Origin: Ophiocordyceps camponoti-saundersi (nom. inval.)
Lineage: Eukaryota > Ascomycota > Sordariomycetes > Hypocreales > Ophiocordycipitaceae
NCBI GenBank assembly: GCA_003339415.1
Contig: PDHQ01000569.1
Location: 1 to 15,557, forward strand
Direction of reading: 5' to 3'
DNA length: 15,557 nt
This document shows positions 7,965 to 15,557 of this stretch, one piece after another. The position numbers were made by a program, and so were the translations under genes. Within the stretch, counting starts at the first letter, position 1, and each line of letters starts with the position of its first letter. Under the pieces are notes generated by a model, which saw only the letters and a list, made by a program, of their open reading frames with translations, had not been told where the DNA came from and made no database searches.

Positions 7965-8600
7965 AATATTAAGGTAGCGGATAGCTAAGTAAAATATTAT
8001 TCTTAAGGTATAATTAATAGCTTATATTATATCCTTAGGGGTCTTATTAATAATATTATCTAAAATATTATTAAGATATATAATAATTTCTTTCTAATAT
8101 TAAGGTAAGATTTATTTCTTAAGTTTAAAATAAAGTTATAAAGCTAATATAACTTATACTTATATTTTTAATATTTAATTTACTAGTAATATTTATAAGA
8201 ATATTTCTTATAATATTTTAATAATAATACGCTTAATATCCTCTATATATAAGGCCTTAGTTTTAGCTAATTCCGCCCGTTTTAGTTTCTATTTAAGTTA
8301 GTTTATATATTATTTTACTATAGCTTAGATTAGTTAAAATAGATCCGCTAAAGTAAGGCTTAATAAGGTTATATAAAGCTATTTTATTAAGGTATTAAAA
8401 AGGACCTAAAAAGGTTCCTATAAGTTTCCTACATTTTATTTATTATTAACCGGATTATAAGTAAACTCGGCTAGCTTCGCGCCTAGTCGCGCTTAAAAGT
8501 TATTCGGATTCCTCTTATTATGCTTTCTCCCTTTACGTCCGCTATTACCTTAGTTAAAGAGCGGGAGCGCTATAGCCCTAAGCTAAATTTTCTAGCTAAT
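7965..8600 (-). pseudogene. Unassigned protein-coding remnant upstream of gypsy copy 2
   Basis: A minus-strand frame from about 8600 down to 7965 reads as a coherent, charged, Lys/Leu/Ile-rich polypeptide of about 200 residues. Its interruptions are TAA/TAG codons at Gln/Trp-like positions, with no other frame damage that I can see. It reads straight into the truncated RT of copy 2, so it could be the gag or protease side of the same element after an internal deletion, or a separate gene captured at the junction. Its upstream part (about 8440-8600) is less mutated and GC-richer. I see no zinc knuckle, protease or other diagnostic motif. Confidence 0.4.
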
Positions 8601-8689
8601 TATAAATTTATAAATAACTTATTATTATTTATAAGTACGCACTTATTTTAAGTATAATTATTAAACTTTTTAAAAAAAACTTTATATAG

Positions 8690-9058
8690 CTTATAAAAGA
8701 AAAAAAGCTAGCTTAAACTTAAAACTAAACTAATTAAAAAACTAATAATAGAAATAAAAATATTTTAAAAAATAGCTTATATGCTAAATATAATAAAACT
8801 TTTATTATATATAATAAGAAAAGATAACCTTATTAATATTTATAGCTTTTATAAAACTAAAAAAAATAATAATTACCTAACTATAATTATAAAGCTAAGC
8901 TTAGTTAATTATATATATATAGGATAAGAAATCCTATTCTTTTAGGGAGAAAAACTTAAATATATTACTTATATATATAATATAATTCCTTTAATTTTTA
9001 TATATTTTAAAAGATTTTTTAATAAAAAGGAAACTTATATTTTTACTAATCCCTAAAT
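8690..9058 (+). other. Coding-like plus-strand stretch upstream of gypsy copy 1 RT
   Basis: One plus-strand frame from about 8700 to 9074 has only three stops, all TAA/TAG, and reads as a Lys/Ile/Leu-rich polypeptide. It lies where the gag or protease part of gypsy copy 1 is expected. No protease or zinc-knuckle signature is evident, so the assignment rests on position only. It is interrupted at its 3' side by the un-RIPped island 9075-9238. Confidence 0.3.
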
Positions 9059-9074
9059 TAGCTATAATATTATT
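9059..9074. repeat. Target-site duplication, left (TAGCTATAATATTATT)
   Basis: A 16-bp perfect direct repeat with 9239-9254, exactly 180 bp away, brackets the un-RIPped island. Confidence 0.85.
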
Positions 9075-9238
9075 ATTATTAGAATTTACACTAGGGGTCA
9101 GAATAGCTTTTAGGACTACTATATATAAAGAGGGGGGAAAAACCGGACAGGGCCCGGGGGAAAAGCCCTACTTATAAGGCAGGAGCCTAACAGGATAGGG
9201 TCGGTAAGTAGGAAAAAGCGCCACTACAGGCCTCACTC
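9075..9238 (-). mobile_element. 164-bp un-RIPped 3'-end fragment of a LINE/SINE with TAA tail
   Basis: This is the second island with normal CA/TG content. Read on the minus strand it ends in GTAAATTCTAATAATAAT. It carries in order the blocks seen at the 3' ends of copies A-C and E1: AGGGCTTTTCCCC, GGTTTTTCCCCCCTC, TATATATA, AAGCTATT and GTAAATT. Similarity to A is restricted to about 70-100 bp at the 3' end; the upstream half (about 9160-9238) is unrelated to A. With a 16-bp target duplication and a TAA tail, it looks like a 5'-truncated or very short retroposed copy made by target-primed reverse transcription. It shows what the family's 3' end looked like before RIP. Confidence 0.75.
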
Positions 9239-9254
9239 TAGCTATAATATTATT
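9239..9254. repeat. Target-site duplication, right (TAGCTATAATATTATT)
   Basis: This is the second copy of the 16-bp duplication flanking the island at 9075-9238. Confidence 0.85.
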
Positions 9255-9399
9255 TTAAAACTTAAAAAGCCCCTAAACTTAATAAGACCTCTTTTTTATA
9301 AGATACTTATAAAATATTTACTTTTAGAAAAAAAAGATTATTAACTATATACTTAAAATTAAGTTTATTAAGCTAAATATTAGCCCTTATATTATTTTT

Positions 9400-10110
9400 A
9401 TTCTTATCGCGCTAAAATTATATTTAATAGCTTAGCGCTTTTATATTAACTATTAATAAATAAATAATTACTTAAAGAGTTAGATTTTACTTACTCCTTT
9501 CTTTAAAGGTATAGCGTTAAGCTATTAGGAGGTAAAATAGTTTTTAAAAGTTAATATTATTTAAATATTTTACTATCCTTATCCTAACCTTAACTCTAAG
9601 TATCTTCTAGCTTTCTATATAAAGTTTAATATACTTTATTAGCTTATTCTCCTATTTAGCTTTAAAATAAAGCTTATTTAATTTTAAAATTTTATTAATA
9701 TTTAACTTTATAATCTTTTTAATTATTATATAAGTATATATACTAATAATATATTAGTTTACTTAAATAGTAAAGAAAAGGAATATTAGGAGAAATGTTA
9801 AGAAATAATCTAACGCTTATATTAAGTAAACTTATAAGGGGATATTTAGAAATTAAAATTAAATATTATAAAAGTTAATTATTTTAATATAATATTATAT
9901 ATAAGCTAAAAATTAAGCGTAAACTTTTATAAAATATAAATAATTTAAAATTAAAAGTTTAAAAATCTTTATAATTATAAAGCTATTTGCTTATTTATAA
10001 GATTTTATAATTTTATATAAATCTTTTATTATTATATTAACGCTATTATTAAGCTTTTAAACTATTTTTTAAAAAAAGATATTATTTTTAAACTTAGATT
10101 AGAATAAAAA
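9400..10110 (+). pseudogene. Ty3/gypsy reverse transcriptase, copy 1
   Basis: A single plus-strand frame (codons in phase with 9547) carries the RT blocks in order. An 'RFCxDYxxxN'-like block lies at about 9436-9465 and an 'NRYPL'-like block follows. The 'AKWFxKVD' motif A is at about 9535-9555, with the catalytic Asp codon now AAT (9553-9555). A 'YEWLVMPFGL-NAPATFQ'-like block spans about 9630-9690. The active site YTDDILVY reads TAT ACT AAT AAT at 9739-9750, so both catalytic Asp codons are Asn, exactly as TpG-to-TpA RIP would make them. Stops are TAA/TAG at Gln/Trp positions. The following 'KCEF'-like and 'AFNEIKKL'-like blocks lead into RNase H. In the intact element this enzyme copies the RNA genome into cDNA. 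Confidence 0.85.
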
Positions 10111-10675
10111 AAAGCTTTTAATAAGATAAAAAAACTAGCTATATAAGCTTTAATACTCACTTTCTTCCGCTTAAAACTCCTAATATATTTTAAGACTAAC
10201 GCTTTTTAAAAATATTATTACTAATATATTTTAATAATAATAAAATAATTAAATATAAAGGCTTATACGCTTTTTCTCGAAAATAATAAACTTAGCTAAA
10301 TATATTTACCTAATCTAAGATTATAAACTTCTTATTATTATATAAAGCTTTAAATATTTTTACTTAAAATTATTTAATTAAAAGTTTAATATAATTATAA
10401 ATTATAAAGCTTAAATTTATTTTATAATAAAAAGACTATTTTTTATTTATTAAGTTTAATAATTTAATTTCCTTACTTAGTTTAATATTTATTTCCTATA
10501 CTAACTTAGCTAGCTAAATATAACTATTAACGCTTTTTTATATAAAATAGCTAAGCTCCTAATTATAAAAGCTTATAAAAGGGAAAATAAGATACTTATA
10601 ATAATTCCCTTAAAACGCTTTAAATTTAACGCCTTAACCCTAATTTTTATAATTACCTTAGTCTGCCTTATAATA
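10111..10675 (+). pseudogene. Ty3/gypsy RNase H, copy 1
   Basis: The domain starts in the RT frame with a 'KAF-EIKKL...ILTFF' block (10111-10170), the usual entry to the gypsy RNase H. The frame then changes by one at the T run 10271-10275; restoring one T would join the two parts, so this is probably a 1-nt deletion. After it come an 'FFSK-MNPAE' block (10271-10295), a 'DxELLAI' block, a 'TDHKAL-YF' block (about 10396-10425, now Asn-Tyr-Lys-Ala) and an 'RQ-RW-FL-F' to 'YRPGKLN-TADA' block (about 10450-10535). This is the standard C-terminal half of gypsy RNase H. The domain is cut from its integrase by SINE-like E2. Confidence 0.85.
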
Positions 10676-10690
10676 AACTTTATCTTATTA
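10676..10690. repeat. Target-site duplication of SINE-like E2, left
   Basis: AACTTTATCTTATTA here and AACTTTATTTTATTA at 11418-11432 differ at one C/T position. Gypsy copy 2 has a single uninterrupted equivalent at 4339-4353. The end of this repeat merges into the (TTA)n tail of E2. Confidence 0.8.
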
Positions 10691-10711
10691 TTATTATTAT
10701 TATTATTATAC
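10684..10711 (-). repeat. (TTA)n tract, the 3' TAA tail of SINE-like E2
   Basis: Eight or so TTA units lie at the 3' end of the minus-strand element E2 and form its (TAA)n tail. This matches the tails of copies A and C and of the 9075-9238 island. Confidence 0.8.
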
Positions 10712-11351
10712 TAAGGACTTAATACTAAGTATTTAGAACCTTTACTATATATAAAGCTAATAAGTTCTTAACCTAATAGGAAAAACCCCGAGTAGGGACT
10801 ATTTAAGTAAAACCCCCTTAATTATATACTACGAAGTTAAGTACCCCTCCGAGGTCCTAATAAGGTATATAACGGTCTAGTCTATTAAGCTTATTATAGC
10901 TTAGAGGTATAGTTAATCTAGCTCTATCGCTATCGCTATAGCTATTATAAGGGTCTGCTATAGGGTCTACTCCACTCTGCTCCGCTTAGGTTAGAAGGTC
11001 TAGGGCCCCTATATATATATATATATATAGATAAGTAATAGCGCTATAAATTAATTAAATTAACTAGCTATCTTAAGCCTTAAGTAGGCTTATTAGAGTC
11101 CGACTTCGTAGCAGGGTCCGATAACGTAAGGACCCGTACGGCACCCTTACTAGAAGGGTATATACCGGCGCCTTATAATATAGGGCGCGTGCCGCCCGCG
11201 GCGACGCTCCGCGGCGAGCCTTCTAGTAGCCTTATACTAGGAAGATTATTTATCCGACCCGATCTAGGCCGCTATATTTATTTATAAGCGCTATACGGCT
11301 ACGCTGCCTTAGTTAGGGGGGGTCTTCTAAGCCCCCCCTTTACTATTCGCC

Positions 11352-11362
11352 GGATTTAAACT
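11352..11362 (-). promoter_or_regulatory. Pol III B box of E2 (AGTTTAAATCC)
   Basis: This is close to the consensus GGTTCRANNCC. The two differences at the 5' half are explained by RIP, and the CC end is retained. Confidence 0.6.
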
Positions 11363-11399
11363 AATTACTTTTTAAAAAGAGGTTATTTTAAAAATATAA

Positions 11400-11410
11400 C
11401 TATTACGCTA
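11400..11410 (-). promoter_or_regulatory. Pol III A box of E2 (TAGCGTAATAG)
   Basis: This 11-base word is identical to the A box of E1 and fits TRGYNNARNNG. Confidence 0.65.
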
Positions 11411-11417
11411 GAATAGT

Positions 11418-11432
11418 AACTTTATTTTATTA
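11418..11432. repeat. Target-site duplication of SINE-like E2, right
   Basis: AACTTTATTTTATTA is the partner of 10676-10690. Gypsy copy 1 resumes here. Confidence 0.8.
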
Positions 11433-12370
11433 AAAGCGGAGTAAATATAATTAATCTAAAAAAAGAATATAAGCTAAAACTTTATATTTAATAATAATCT
11501 CCTTATAATACCTAAGTAAAATAATAAAAAGTAATTTTTCCTTTATATTACTTTAACTTAAAATATATATATATTAGCTATTTTTATTTATAATAAACAA
11601 GATAAAATTATTTAAATATTTTAATAAAGCTATTATTAGCTTAAGATAAAATAAAATATCTATTAATATATTTATAATTATTATAAATATTAAAAAAATA
11701 AAATACTGCTAAATAAAACCTTAAGTTTATTATACCTTTTACTTATTCTAACCTTTATATAAAAATATATTACTTATAATAAAAAAGTAATATTAGAAAA
11801 CTACTTTAAATATAATTATATTTTAACTTTTATATATAAGCTAAGTAAAATTATTACTATACTATTAAGTAAAAAGAATAATATAATTAAAATAAAAATA
11901 AGATATTATTTCTAATATTTTTATTATTTTTTTAATATATTAAATATATAAATTATTAATAATACTAGCTTATTTATTCTAAAATTTCTTAAGAAAATTA
12001 ACTAACAAATTAATATTTAGTATTATTATAATAGCGCCCTTTCTTTTTAAATATAAGGAGATATAAAAATAATTAATTAATACTTAAACTAAAAGCTCCG
12101 GATTTATATAAGTAAATATTAAGATAATTAAAATAATTTTTTCCTACCTTAAACTTTATATATAATTCCTTTTAATATACGTTAATTAATATAGCGCTAT
12201 TTATAGTTATTTTTAAAAAAGATATATAAAACCCCCTCTTAGTCCTTAGCTTTTAAGATACTTTTACCCCTTAGGCCTTATCGCTATTACTTATAAACTT
12301 ATCGCTTAAGTATAAAAGGTATAATAGTAAGCGTAAGCCGCGGCTAAGAAAATACGCGGTAAGTAAAAAA
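11418..12370 (+). pseudogene. Ty3/gypsy integrase, copy 1
   Basis: One plus-strand frame runs from about 11430 to 12230. The zinc-binding 'NCHKCQ' motif is at 11676-11693, with Cys and His codons all TAT. An 'LLHPLPIP'-like linker, a 'KVMPENYFGYDHILTF-DRLSK'-like block (about 11785-11865), a 'DNTSxFISKFLKE-NQQ' block (about 11958-12010) and a 'DGQTEIMNQYLNQKLRPY' block (about 12057-12110) follow. The second catalytic Asp (AAT, 11958-11960) and the Glu (AAA, 12066-12068) are exactly 35 residues apart, which is the D,D-35-E spacing of retroviral-type integrases. RIP has made them Asn and Lys. Homology to integrase fades after about 12240. A basic segment to about 12370 may be the C-terminal tail. 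No chromodomain is evident. Confidence 0.85.
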
Positions 12371-12374
12371 CTTA

Positions 12375-13426
12375 AGCTGATAGGAAATATTATTTAGTAA
12401 ATTTTATAATTAGTAATAAAGTATTTCTTAGCTATAAAAGCTTTTTTATAATTACTCTTATAATATATTTTAATATATAATAATTAGGACGTTTTATAAT
12501 TATAAAAAAATAAAGCTATAGCTGTATTTTCAATTTACTAAATAGCTATTAAATAATAAATTTATTTTATATTAATTATTTTTAAAAAGCTATTATAAAT
12601 CCCTTTCTTAGGTAAAAAATACTTCTTACTAAATTAGAAAATATTAATAATATATTAAAGTAAAAAGTAAATTAAATCTTTTAGTTTTATATTATAATAT
12701 AATACTATTAGTTAAAATATTAAGTTTATTAATATAATTATAAGCTGGATAAAATATAATATTTTATTAAGAATTTTTAATATATATTAATAGCGCTTAA
12801 AGAATTCTATAACCGCTTTCTAATTACTATTAGCTTACTAATTAATCTTTAATATTAGATTAAAAACGCTATTACTAATTATAATTATAAAAATAATAAC
12901 TAAAATAATATTATAATTTCCTTAAATACTCTTTTATATAATAAATATTATTAATTTTAATAAATATATTTAAACTTTTATTAAGTAATAATATTATACG
13001 CTAATACTTATAAGGATTTCTTTTTAAATACTTTATAATAATTTTTAAGAATTTCTAATTATAGTTTTATAACTTATAAAAACTTTATTATAAAATTACT
13101 TAAAAAAACTTTAGGGGAAATTATTAAAAAATATAATTACTTCCTTATTAAGATTCTACTATACTCTTTCTTATCTTTATTAGTATATAACCTTATATAT
13201 TTTACTAAGATTTTACTTATAAGAGTTTTTCTCTCTCTTTTCCTTTTTTTCTCCTTAGCTTATAATTATTATTTATAATACTAATATTATTATTTATTTA
13301 ACATATTATAGCTATAATACCTTATATTATATTATACTTATTTTATATTTTATAAATTATCTTTTTTTATTACTTTTTTTAACTTTATTTTTTTATTATT
13401 TAAAATTATACCTAAGTTATATACTT
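12375..13426. other. AT-rich stretch with no recognisable gene
   Basis: This should hold the 3' side of gypsy copy 1 and its LTR, but I found neither a coding signature nor a sequence repeated elsewhere in the window. A pyrimidine-rich run lies at about 13226-13255. CA and TG are almost absent throughout. Confidence 0.4.
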
Positions 13427-13441
13427 AATATATTATATTAT
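13427..13441. repeat. Target-site duplication of non-LTR copy C, tail side
   Basis: AATATATTATATTAT is repeated exactly at 15316-15330 on the other side of copy C. It is low in complexity but 15 bp long and placed exactly at both ends of the homologous unit. Confidence 0.7.
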
Positions 13442-15315
13442 AATAATAATAATAATAATATTTAAACGCTAATATATTTTATATAGCTTAGAACTATCTT
13501 ATATATATTCTAAGAGGGGGAAAAACTAAAAAGCCCGGAGTAAAACCCTCCCCTTAAGCGTTACCTTAGCTTTAAGTTAAACCCCGCCTATACTTAATAT
13601 TTTATATATTTAATAAATTAGGTATTAACTAATAATTTAAAAGCTAATATTTTCCCTAAAATAAATTTTATAATAATAAAAATATATATAAATTAAGTTT
13701 AATATAAAGTTTATATAGCTTATTTATTCTTTTAGTTATTATTATTATTATAAATTAAATTCTTATATTTAATTAAAATAGCTTTAATAATTTAATTAAG
13801 TAAAACCTTATTAATATAGCTTAAAAATATATAAAGGTTTTATTATCTTATAATAAACCTTATAATAGCTAATTTTAAAAAATAGCTAAATTATTATAAT
13901 AAAGCTATAAATAAATATAAAATTAGAGTTAAAGGAAAAGGTATTATTATATTTATTTTCTAATATTTCTACCTTAGCTATTATTAATATCTAGTTAGCG
14001 CTAAAGGGAGAGAAAAAGCGGTATATATAAAATTTTAATTTATAAACTTTTAAAATTAAGTAATATATATATTTTTCGCTTAATCTTATATTACTTTTAT
14101 TTTAAAATAAAGTTAATTTTACTTAAAATAAGATTTTTAATAAAAAAAATAATAATATAATTTTTTTCTATAAGCTATAAAATAAATAAACTTATCTTTT
14201 ATATATAAATTAATAAAATATTTATTATATTATAGCTTTACTATAGAATATTTATTAATATATTTAAGTTAATAATACTTAAAATATTATTAAGGTTAAA
14301 CTTTTAATATATAAAATTTAGTATTAAAAATTTCTACTTATATTATTATATTTTTATTATAAATTTAATTTATATCCGCTATATTATTAATAATAATTAT
14401 TAGGGAATTATATTAAGTTTTATAATAATATCTTTTTATATATAATTATATTATTAAAATTTTATTTAATAATTTAATCTTTTTTTAAAAGCTTCTTTAT
14501 TACTTTACTATAAGGCTTATACTAATACTTTTTTTATAATAAAAATATAACCTCCGCTAATTAAGTATACCTTTTCTTTAAAAAGAATATAAAGCTACCT
14601 TAAATTAAACTAAAGCTTATAAATAATATTTTAAAATATTATTATAATATTATTATTAGGTAATTTCCTTATTATAAAAGCTTAGCTTTATTTATAAAGT
14701 TTATAATTAATACTTATTATAATTACTTTAAAGCTTTAAACTTAGAATAAAATAGCAATAAAGTTAAAATAAATTATAAGCTATTATTTATATTATTTAG
14801 ATATTTTTTTTAATAATCTTCTTTAGCGATTTAATTATAATTATAACTTATATTAAACGAATTCCGCTTTTTTTAAAGCTATAAAAAAGAGAGAAAATTA
14901 TAGCTATAATAGCTAAAAAAATATTATTAATTAATAAAGTTAAAATAAAAAAGGCGCCTCCTTAAATTTTCTTAAATTTTATTATTTATTTAATAATTAC
15001 TTATATAAAAAAAAAAATATTTTTTAAAATAATCTTACTAATATTTACTTTAGCTTATAATAAGGTAATAAATATAATAAATTTTAAAGTTTAAAATTAT
15101 TATAATTTAAAGCAAAGCTATATTTTAAATAAAAAAATTTCGCGGTTATAATTAATTTATATAATATCGCCCTCCTTTTTAAAGTTACTTTAAGCGTAGC
15201 TTACTATTATTAAAAAGTAATAAAAAGAGTAAAATTTATTTATAATATAAAAATAAGAAATTTATATTTATATTACTATAAGTATAAAATTTATAAAATA
15301 TATAAAAGTTATTAA
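13442..15315 (-). mobile_element. Non-LTR element copy C, ORF1-only, most heavily RIPped
   Basis: This is a direct copy of A, aligned end to end. The TAA tail is at 13442-13459, the 3' terminus at about 13465 and the 5' end at 15315, giving 1874 bp between 15-bp duplications. I find only two CA dinucleotides (near 14756 and 15113) and no TG in it, so it is the most mutated copy. It confirms the element's boundaries, because both of its ends are complete and no reverse-transcriptase region is present. Confidence 0.8.
13577..15075 (-). pseudogene. LINE ORF1 (zinc-knuckle gag-like) remnant, copy C
   Basis: The frame is equivalent to copy A 265-1764, from an ATA at 15075-15073 (RIPped ATG) to TAA at 13579-13577. 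The first zinc knuckle is still readable at about 14240-14290: TAT TTT AAG TAT..., with ligands as Tyr. Its last ligand codon is TCT instead of TAT. The length is 1499 nt, so at least one small indel is present in addition to the many RIP stops. Confidence 0.6.
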
Positions 15316-15330
15316 AATATATTATATTAT
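15316..15330. repeat. Target-site duplication of non-LTR copy C, 5' side
   Basis: AATATATTATATTAT is the exact partner of 13427-13441. Confidence 0.7.
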
Positions 15331-15368
15331 TATTAACTATTATTATATATTTATATAAATATATAATA

Positions 15369-15557
<189 letters not shown>

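Larger units (their letters stand above)
10691..11417 (-). mobile_element. tRNA-headed SINE-like element E2
   Basis: A ~727-bp minus-strand element separates RNase H from integrase in gypsy copy 1. Its 5' end at 11417 begins at base 1 of a tRNA-like head, aligned base for base with the start of E1. Its 3' end carries GGGTTTTAC, GGGGTTTTTCC, TATATATAGTA and a TAA tail, resembling the 3' ends of the non-LTR copies. The body is GC-richer and strongly structured: G7/C7 (11316-11322 with 11332-11338), GGGTCC/GGACCC (11114-11119 with 11130-11135), and ACTAGAAGG/CCTTCTAGT (11149-11157 with 11219-11227). An (AT)n run lies at 11010-11029. It is only moderately RIPped. Beyond the head and tail its body does not obviously match E1, so the two may be different SINE families. 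Confidence 0.75.
11343..11417 (-). pseudogene. tRNA-derived head of SINE-like E2 (degenerate tRNA)
   Basis: On the minus strand the acceptor CTATTCT pairs with CGAATAG at 6 of 7 positions. The D-arm region TAGCGTAATAGTTA is identical to that of E1. The T-loop region reads AGTTTAAATCC. A CTTTTT/AAAAAG hairpin sits where a variable arm would be, as in E1. The A box is at 11410-11400 and the B box at 11362-11352 (minus strand). The anticodon arm is not recognisable, so no amino acid is assigned. Confidence 0.65.

Noticed and set aside
8440..8530. A third un-RIPped insertion
   Set aside because: The patch is GC-richer but keeps only a few CA/TG and has no flanking direct repeat that I could find. 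It reads in frame with the unassigned minus-strand remnant.
10711..11345. A solo LTR
   Set aside because: It was first suspected from its GC content and a TATATATAAAG motif. The segment is bounded by a tRNA-like head, a TAA tail and a 14-of-15-bp target duplication, so a SINE-like element explains it better.
153..15315. Copies A and C as the two LTRs of one large LTR retrotransposon
   Set aside because: Copy B is the same unit in inverted orientation. C has its own target duplication. The units encode a zinc-knuckle ORF1 and end in TAA tails, which fits non-LTR elements and not LTRs.

Overview
This window shows no intact gene. It is a block of nested, mutated retrotransposons from a filamentous ascomycete (Pezizomycotina) genome. 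The dinucleotides CA and TG are almost absent on both strands over most of the 15.5 kb, while TA, TAA and TAG are everywhere. That is the signature of repeat-induced point mutation (RIP), which turns CpA into TpA in duplicated DNA. ATG is therefore nearly missing, and almost every in-frame stop is TAA or TAG at a position that would read Gln or Trp before RIP. All comparisons and translations below were made by eye.

Layout. (1) Three copies of a ~1.87-kb non-LTR element lie at 153-2005 (minus), 5167-7056 (plus) and 13442-15315 (minus). Each keeps the ghost of an ORF1/gag protein with three zinc knuckles and ends in a TAA-rich 3' tail. I see no endonuclease or reverse transcriptase between that ORF and the tail. 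(2) Two Ty3/gypsy pol copies lie in opposite orientation. Copy 1 (plus, about 9400-12370) reads reverse transcriptase, RNase H, then integrase. Copy 2 (minus) survives as 7962-7319, 4853-4732 and 4539-3950. (3) Two tRNA-headed SINE-like elements interrupt these gypsy copies. E1 starts at 4854 and ends at 7318, with non-LTR copy B nested inside it. E2 runs from 11417 back to 10691. Their 3' ends resemble those of the non-LTR elements. (4) Two short islands that escaped RIP, 4540-4731 and 9075-9238, sit between perfect 11-bp and 16-bp direct repeats.

The two gypsy copies act as empty-site controls for each other. Three insertions in one copy (E1, E2 and the 4540-4731 island) correspond to a single uninterrupted site in the other. 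This gives a relative history: gypsy insertion, then SINEs, then the ORF1-type element inside a SINE. The two un-mutated short islands were either added after RIP or are too short to trigger it.

Regions I could not assign are 2006-3949 (with a GC-rich hairpin and a pyrimidine tract), 7965-8600 (a coding-like minus-strand remnant), 8690-9058 (a coding-like plus-strand stretch) and 12375-13426. The window edges are long microsatellites: (TTA)n at the left, which is the tail of copy A, and (AAAT)n at the right.
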